Virus record (IMG/VR): IMGVR_UViG_3300022907_000124
Coordinates: 1 to 20,317 of that record
Reading direction: 5' to 3' (one strand)
Origin: a virus
DNA length: 20,317 nt
Below are positions 16,683 through 20,317 of this stretch, in pieces. Numbering within the stretch: the first letter of the stretch is position 1; every line of letters begins with the position of its first letter. The translations under genes were made by a program, and so were the position numbers. The notes below the pieces were generated by a model that saw nothing but the letters and a program-made list of their open reading frames with translations, was not told the origin of the DNA and did not search any database.

Positions 16683-17326
16683 AACTAATATCAGAAGCAG
16701 TTGAAGATATCCAGTTTGTAACGGAAGGTGCTGAATCAGGTGCTAAAAACTATTACATCACTGGCGTTTTCATGCAAGCAAACAAAAAGAATAGAAATGG
16801 GCGTGTCTACCCTGCGGAAATCCTCGAAAGAGAAGTTAAACGCTATGCAGACACATACATTACTAGCAATAGAGCATTCGGTGAACTAGGACACCCAGAT
16901 GGTCCTACTATCAATTTAGACCGTGTATCCCACATGATTACTGAACTTTACCGTGACGGTGATAACTTCATGGGTAAAGCAAAAATCATGGATACACCAA
17001 TGGGCAAAATTGTGAAGAACCTCATGGATGAAGGCGCACGTTTAGGCGTTTCATCTCGTGGTATGGGTTCGCTAAAGCAGTCTAATGGTGTCAACGTTGT
17101 GCAGAGTGACTTTTATTTGTCTACTGCCGCAGATATCGTTGCTGACCCTTCCGCACCTGATGCATTTGTGCATGGTATTATGGAAGGTAAAGAATGGATT
17201 TGGGATAACGGTGTACTAAGAGAATCCACTATTGGGGAATATAAAAAAGAAATCGAGAAGGCGACTTCATTACAACTTGAAGAAGTCAAAATGCGATTAT
17301 TCTCCGATTTCATTCAAAAATTGTAA
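16679..17326 (+). CDS. 21: gp21 prohead maturation protease
   Basis: This protein has 215 aa (T4 gp21 is 212), a serine protease of the herpesvirus-assemblin-like fold. Inside the prohead it cleaves scaffold, core proteins and gp23 after hydrophobic-x-Glu motifs. The catalytic His is H72 in FGELGHPDGP and the catalytic Ser lies in GVSSRGMG (S125/S126). NRNGRVYPAEIL at about residues 38-49 is also a family signature. Two candidate self-cleavage sites are visible near the N-terminus: LISE|A (6/7) and FVTE|G (16/17). The start overlaps the gene 68 stop by 4 nt, giving coupled translation. No terminator follows; the gene 22 promoter begins 4 nt after the stop. Confidence 0.95.
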   Translation: MKLISEAVEDIQFVTEGAESGAKNYYITGVFMQANKKNRNGRVYPAEILEREVKRYADTYITSNRAFGELGHPDGPTINLDRVSHMITELYRDGDNFMGKAKIMDTPMGKIVKNLMDEGARLGVSSRGMGSLKQSNGVNVVQSDFYLSTAADIVADPSAPDAFVHGIMEGKEWIWDNGVLRESTIGEYKKEIEKATSLQLEEVKMRLFSDFIQKL

Positions 17327-17329
17327 CAT

Positions 17330-17337
17330 TATAAATA
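17330..17337 (+). promoter_or_regulatory. T4-type late promoter box (TATAAATA) for gene 22
   Basis: This is an exact TATAAATA followed by GTATT, directly after the gene 21 stop and 37 nt before the gene 22 ATG. Confidence 0.75.
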
Positions 17338-17362
17338 GTATTGTAATAACTTACATCAAAAG

Positions 17363-17374
17363 GAGATTAATCTC
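17363..17374 (+). promoter_or_regulatory. Palindrome over the gene 22 ribosome binding site
   Basis: GAGATTAATCTC is a perfect 12-base palindrome that includes part of the AGGAG ribosome site and ends immediately before the ATG at 17375. As RNA it can form only a weak 4-bp hairpin, which may mildly modulate translation; as DNA it could be chance. Confidence 0.35.
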
Positions 17375-18424
17375 ATGCTAAAGAAATTTGCAGAGCAAAC
17401 CAACGAAGCGGAAGTAATTGCAGAAGATTTGGATGCTATCGAAGCATCTGAGTCAGAAGTGGTTGCGGAAGAAGAAGTTAAGGTTGAAGAAACACTAGAC
17501 GAAGCAAAATCTGTTAAGAAAGAAGAAGAAGGCGAAGAGTCTGATTCAGAAGACGAAGCAGAAGTAGCAGAGTCAAAGAAAGTCGCTAAAGAGTCTGACG
17601 ATATGGAAGACGAAGAAGGCGATGACGAAGACGAAGCAGCAGAAGACGACATGGAAGAGTCTAAGAAGTCTGTTAAGAAAGAAGAGGTCGAATTGACCGT
17701 TGACGTTCAAGAAGACGTTGAAGCACTTCTTTCAGGTTCTGACGCAGAACTATCAGAAGAGTTCAAGCAAAAGGCAACTGTCGTATTCGAAGCAGCAGTC
17801 AAGTCAAAAGTTGCAGAGCAACTAGACCAAATTAAAGAATCTGTTGAAGCAGAGTATCAAGCACAACTAGAATCAGTTCGTGCTGAACTTGCAGAAAAAG
17901 TTGACGGTTACCTCAACTACGTTGTTGAAGAGTGGGTTAAAGATAACGCACTTGCAATTGAGCGTGGTTTGAAGGGCGAAATCGCAGAAGAATTCATGGC
18001 AGGTTTGAAAAACCTTTTCATTGAGAACTACATTGATGTTCCAGAAGAAAAGGCAGACATGCTTGATGAATTAGCAACTAAGGTAGATACCCTAGAAGCG
18101 AAACTCAACGAAGAATTTGAAGCAAACGTTGAGATGAAGAAGGAACTTGATTCGTTCAAAGCAAAAGAAACTTTCTCAGAGGCATGTCAAGGTCTGACTG
18201 CTACTCAAGTAGAAAAGTTTGAAGGACTTGCTGAGGGCGTAGAGTTCGAAACTATTGACCAGTACCGTGAGAAGTTAGAAACTATCAAGGAATCTTATTT
18301 CCCTAAAGTAAGGGCAACTGGTGCAGAGAAAGAAGACAGTGTAGATGCTCCTGCAAAACTATCAGAGCAACTATCTGATACAATGAGCATTTATGCTAAA
18401 ACGCTTTCAAGCATGAAGAAGTAA
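17375..18424 (+). CDS. 22: gp22 prohead scaffold (major core) protein
   Basis: This protein has 349 aa (T4 gp22 is 269). The scaffold assembles on the portal with gp67/gp68, guides gp23 polymerisation, and is then degraded by gp21. Residues about 11-105 form an extremely acidic, low-complexity E/D/S/A region interrupted by KSVKKEE-type patches. The rest is predicted helical and coiled-coil with conserved-looking parts (VAEQLDQIKESVEAEYQAQL, VEEWVKDNALAIERGLKGEI, FMAGLKNLFIENYIDVPEEK). The C-terminus ends SIYAKTLSSMKK. Many hydrophobic-x-Glu sites are present, as expected for a gp21 substrate. It is longer than T4 gp22 mainly because of the acidic N-terminus. It has its own late promoter at 17330, and gene 23 has another. 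Confidence 0.95.
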   Translation: MLKKFAEQTNEAEVIAEDLDAIEASESEVVAEEEVKVEETLDEAKSVKKEEEGEESDSEDEAEVAESKKVAKESDDMEDEEGDDEDEAAEDDMEESKKSVKKEEVELTVDVQEDVEALLSGSDAELSEEFKQKATVVFEAAVKSKVAEQLDQIKESVEAEYQAQLESVRAELAEKVDGYLNYVVEEWVKDNALAIERGLKGEIAEEFMAGLKNLFIENYIDVPEEKADMLDELATKVDTLEAKLNEEFEANVEMKKELDSFKAKETFSEACQGLTATQVEKFEGLAEGVEFETIDQYREKLETIKESYFPKVRATGAEKEDSVDAPAKLSEQLSDTMSIYAKTLSSMKK

Positions 18425-18437
18425 AACATATTTGTAT

Positions 18438-18445
18438 TATAAATA
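18438..18445 (+). promoter_or_regulatory. T4-type late promoter box (TATAAATA) for gene 23
   Basis: This is an exact TATAAATA followed by CTAAT, close to the extended T4 late consensus, within the 88-nt gap and 67 nt before the gene 23 ATG. The box is the centre of a small palindrome (GTATT-ATA-AATAC, 18434-18446). The leader of about 60 nt is the longest of any gene here except that of gene 18. Confidence 0.78.
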
Positions 18446-18512
18446 CTAATATGAATGCTTTGAGTGTTTAGATAAAACAGTTATATTACATCTATCATTA
18501 AGGAGATAAGAC

Positions 18513-19781
18513 ATGTATCTATCAGAAGAATCCCAAAAGAAATGGGAACCAATCCTTGAACATGCAGACGCACCTGCAATTCAAGACCCCTACAAGAAGG
18601 CAGTAACCGCTGTTCTTCTTGAGAACCAAGAAAAAGCAATCCGTGAGCAACGTGAGCAAATGGGTTTGTTCGAAGCAGGTCCTCTAAACCAGACTGGCAA
18701 CGTTTCAAACTTTGACCCCGTTCTAATCTCACTAGTTCGCCGCTCAATGCCACAACTCATTGCATATGACGTTGCTGGTGTTCAACCAATGACTGCACCT
18801 ACTGGTCTAATCTTTGCTATGCGAGCAAAAGATGGCGCTGGTAACGAAGTGTTCTACAACGAAGCAGACACAGACTTCTCAGGTGCTGGTACTCACGCAG
18901 GTACTAACCCAATGGACGGTACTCCAGATTCAGACGTTTCTGGTGACGGTACTTACACAACTGGTACTGGTATGACTACTGGTGCTGGCGAAGCATTGGG
19001 CGCATCAGGTGGCGGTACTTTCAACGAAATGCAATTCTCAGTAGAGAAGATTTCTGTTGAAGCAAAAACTCGTGCGCTAAAAGCAGAATACACTGTTGAA
19101 CTTGCTCAAGACTTGAAAGCAGTTCACGGTCTAGACGCTGAAACTGAACTAGCAAACATCCTTTCTGGTGAAATCCTTGCGGAAATCAACCGTGAAGTTA
19201 TGCGTACAATCTACCGTTCTGCCAAACTTGGTAACGGTGGTACTGGTGCATTCGATGTTTCTGCTGATTCAGACGGTCGTTGGTCAAACGAGCGTTACAA
19301 AGGCATGATGTTCCAAATCGAGCGTGAAGCAAACGTTGTTGCTCGTGAAACTCGCCGAGGTAAAGGTAACTTCATCATCTGTTCCGCAGACGTTGCTTCT
19401 GCACTAGCATCTGCTGGCGTGATGACTTACACTCCTGCTCTTAACACTAACCTAAATGTTGACTCAACTGGCAACACTTTCGCTGGTGTTCTAAACGGTA
19501 AGACTCGTGTATACGTTGACCCATATGCTGGCAATGACTTCGTTGTTGTTGGTTACAAAGGCGACAGTGCATACGATGCTGGTATCTTCTACTGCCCATA
19601 CGTTCCTCTACAGATGGTTCGTGCGGTTGGTGAAAATACTTTCCAACCTAAGATTGGTTTCAAAACTCGCTACGGCATGGTTGCGAACCCATTCGCTCAA
19701 GGTATTACTGCTGGTGGCGGTGCGTTGACTCCTCGTAGCAACACCTACTACCGTGGTTTCTCAGTAACTAACCTTCTCTAA
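18513..19781 (+). CDS. 23: gp23 major capsid protein precursor
   Basis: This HK97-fold shell protein has 422 aa, clearly shorter than T4 gp23 (521). The N-terminal delta region (residues 1-54) ends in GLFE followed by AGPLNQTG, an evident gp21 cleavage site at E54/A55, leaving a mature protein of about 368 aa. Conserved family segments follow: NFDPVLISLVRRSMPQLIAY, GVQPMTAPTGLIFAMR, AELTVELAQDLKAVHGLD-like sequence, and near the end VPLQMVRAVGENTFQPKIGF and KTRYGMVANPF. A glycine/threonine-rich loop (about residues 124-170) lies where T4 has larger surface structures. The start is supported by AAGGAG upstream. It is followed by a strong terminator, consistent with a very abundant monocistronic product. 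Confidence 0.97.
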   Translation: MYLSEESQKKWEPILEHADAPAIQDPYKKAVTAVLLENQEKAIREQREQMGLFEAGPLNQTGNVSNFDPVLISLVRRSMPQLIAYDVAGVQPMTAPTGLIFAMRAKDGAGNEVFYNEADTDFSGAGTHAGTNPMDGTPDSDVSGDGTYTTGTGMTTGAGEALGASGGGTFNEMQFSVEKISVEAKTRALKAEYTVELAQDLKAVHGLDAETELANILSGEILAEINREVMRTIYRSAKLGNGGTGAFDVSADSDGRWSNERYKGMMFQIEREANVVARETRRGKGNFIICSADVASALASAGVMTYTPALNTNLNVDSTGNTFAGVLNGKTRVYVDPYAGNDFVVVGYKGDSAYDAGIFYCPYVPLQMVRAVGENTFQPKIGFKTRYGMVANPFAQGITAGGGALTPRSNTYYRGFSVTNLL

Positions 19782-19800
19782 TAGGTAGATACTAAGAAGA

Positions 19801-19817
19801 GTAGGACTTGAACCTAC
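19801..19817 (-). repeat. Stem-loop resembling a tRNA T-arm (minus strand)
   Basis: Read on the minus strand, GTAGG-TTCAAGT-CCTAC is a 5-bp stem with a 7-nt loop matching the TTCRANY pattern of a tRNA T-arm. No matching acceptor strand, D-arm or anticodon arm is found around it, so it is not a tRNA gene. It may be a remnant or a coincidence. It lies between the gene 23 stop and the terminator. Confidence 0.35.
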
Positions 19818-19826
19818 CAACCTTTT

Positions 19827-19853
19827 AGGGGACTCTTCGGAGTCCCCTTTTTT
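19827..19853 (+). terminator. Strong intrinsic terminator after gene 23
   Basis: GGGGACTC (19828-19835) pairs with GAGTCCCC (19840-19847) around a C(TTCG)G tetraloop, the exceptionally stable type. A19827-T19848 can add one pair, and six Ts (19848-19853) follow. It ends gene 23 transcription 46 nt after the stop. Confidence 0.95.
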
Positions 19854-19858
19854 ATGCG

Positions 19859-19866
19859 TATAAATA
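19859..19866 (+). promoter_or_regulatory. T4-type late promoter box (TATAAATA) after the gene 23 terminator
   Basis: This is an exact TATAAATA followed by GTATG, starting 5 nt after the terminator T-run. The expected RNA start (about 19872) excludes upstream ATGs at 19854 and 19869 as practical starts and supports ATG 19899 for the next gene. Confidence 0.75.
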
Positions 19867-19898
19867 GTATGAAGAAGTCTAACTATGAAAGGGTCTCT

Positions 19899-20111
19899 AT
19901 GTCTGATAGTAAGATTATCCTCATTCAAGATTTAATTGATAGTAAGTTACGCAAAGAACAAGAACTAGAGTTTTATCAAAGAGAGTTGGAAAAACTCCAA
20001 CAGAAGATGTGGTTCGTTCAAAAAGAAATCCAACTGACAGTAACTATCATCGACATTATTGAGACTGAGAAAGTTATCGACATTCAAGAGCATATTAGGA
20101 AAACCACATGA
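19899..20111 (+). CDS. Small coiled-coil protein, 70 aa
   Basis: The frame is open from 19854, but the late promoter at 19859-19866 would start RNA near 19872. I therefore choose ATG 19899, which has AAAGGG about 6 nt upstream. The product begins MSDSKIILIQDLIDSKLRKE and continues as a highly charged helix with heptad-like spacing (ELEFYQRELEKLQQKMWFVQ, KEIQLTVTIIDIIETEK). It is probably a soluble coiled-coil oligomer with no signal or membrane segment. Its TGA overlaps the ATG of the next gene (ATGA at 20108-20111), suggesting partnership with that tail protein. T4 has the vertex gene 24 in this position; this protein is not gp24. Function unknown. Confidence 0.75.
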   Translation: MSDSKIILIQDLIDSKLRKEQELEFYQRELEKLQQKMWFVQKEIQLTVTIIDIIETEKVIDIQEHIRKTT

Positions 20112-20317
20112 GCGTACAGAACCAACCGAAAAATTTAAACGTTGCGACTATTAATAATTTTCGCATGATATTTTCAAAACTTCCTACGATGGAGTTTTTT
20201 GTTACCGATTGCAATATCCCAAGCATTACATTGGGCGAAGCACTTGCGCCAAGTTACTTGATTGACAGACCACTTCCAGGTGACAAGATTACCTACGGTG
20301 AATTCTCAGTGGAATTT
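20108..20317 (+). CDS. Tail completion / tube-like protein, gp3-like, N-terminal part
   Basis: This gene is cut by the right edge after 70 residues. It is too short as a frame segment to be obvious but is continuous from ATG 20108, overlapping the previous stop. The translation begins MSVQNQPKNLNVATINNFRM and includes FFVTDCNIPSITLGEALAPS, then a PLPGDKITYGEFSVEF pattern. The order 'N-F hydrophobic strand, xxIPxI, then PGDKITYGEF' is typical of the tail-tube-like fold family that includes T4 gp3 (tail completion and sheath stabiliser). In marine T4-like phages a gene 3 homologue commonly follows gene 23. gp3 is therefore the best guess, but another tube-fold protein (gp19 or gp54 relative) is possible from the N-terminus alone. 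Confidence 0.7.
   Translation, partial: MSVQNQPKNLNVATINNFRMIFSKLPTMEFFVTDCNIPSITLGEALAPSYLIDRPLPGDKITYGEFSVEF

Noticed and set aside
17356-17652. 98-aa serine-rich minus-strand frame opposite gene 22
   Set aside because: It is the antisense image of the Glu/Asp-rich repeats of gp22 (GAA and GAC codons read as Ser/Phe/Val), with no start signals of its own.
19794-19866. Complete tRNA gene on the minus strand at the T-arm-like sequence
   Set aside because: The acceptor strand after the arm (TCTTCTT) has no complementary AAGAAGA partner at the required distance, and the intervening DNA is the terminator hairpin, whose loop does not fit an anticodon arm.
19854-19898. Longer start (ATG 19854 or 19869) for the small coiled-coil gene
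   Set aside because: Both ATGs lie before or within a few bases of the predicted RNA start from the late promoter at 19859-19866 and lack a ribosome site; ATG 19899 has AAAGGG upstream.
1-20317. CRISPR array, insertion sequence, integrase, homing endonuclease, intron or intein
   Set aside because: No spaced direct repeats, terminal inverted repeats or transposase or integrase motifs were seen. Genes 17, 20 and 23, common insertion sites for introns and inteins in phages, are uninterrupted.

Overview
The window is one continuous plus-strand segment of the virion structural module of a T4-like contractile-tailed phage (Tevenvirinae-type myovirus). It most resembles the marine T4-like phages (cyanophage-type and relatives) rather than enterobacterial T4. 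The evidence is the gene order 13-14-15-16-17-18-19-20-67-(new ORF)-68-21-22-23, together with marine-type features: very large modular structural genes upstream of gene 13, a short gp23, and a small coiled-coil gene plus a gp3-like gene directly after 23 where T4 has 24. The host cannot be named from this window. No metabolic, integration, tRNA, CRISPR or defence genes are visible, and every gene reads left to right.

Region by region. (1) About 1-7028: baseplate, tail-fibre or other virion-surface genes. These are the C-terminus of a large structural protein, two small proteins (86 and 80 aa) and a 2020-aa modular beta-rich virion protein ending in a strong terminator. (2) 7129-9506: the neck and tail-completion proteins gp13, gp14 and gp15. 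(3) 9525-11598: the DNA packaging motor, gp16 (small terminase) and gp17 (large terminase with intact ATPase and nuclease motifs). (4) 11696-14142: tail sheath gp18 and tail tube gp19. (5) 14213-19781: the head assembly cluster, with portal gp20, core proteins gp67 and gp68, a small protein with a capsid-targeting-like N-terminus, prohead protease gp21, scaffold gp22 and major capsid gp23, closed by a UUCG-tetraloop terminator. (6) 19899-end: a 70-aa coiled-coil protein and the start of a gp3-like tail completion protein.

Regulation is unusually legible. Seven exact copies of the T4 late promoter box TATAAATA and one near-copy lie mostly 20-60 nt upstream of gene or operon starts. Inside operons, genes are coupled by ATGA or TAATG overlaps. 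This implies late transcription through a gp55-like sigma factor encoded elsewhere in the genome. One promoter sits inside the hairpin of the terminator of the preceding gene.

The genes form one assembly line. gp22, gp67 and gp68 build the core on the gp20 portal, gp23 assembles around it, gp21 cleaves scaffold and shell, gp16 and gp17 fill the head, gp13 and gp14 close it, and gp15 joins it to the gp18/gp19 tail. I found no clearly new biological system. The most interesting points are the candidate capsid-targeted protein, the giant modular protein, the promoter-in-terminator arrangement, and the fragment resembling a tRNA T-arm next to the gp23 terminator.
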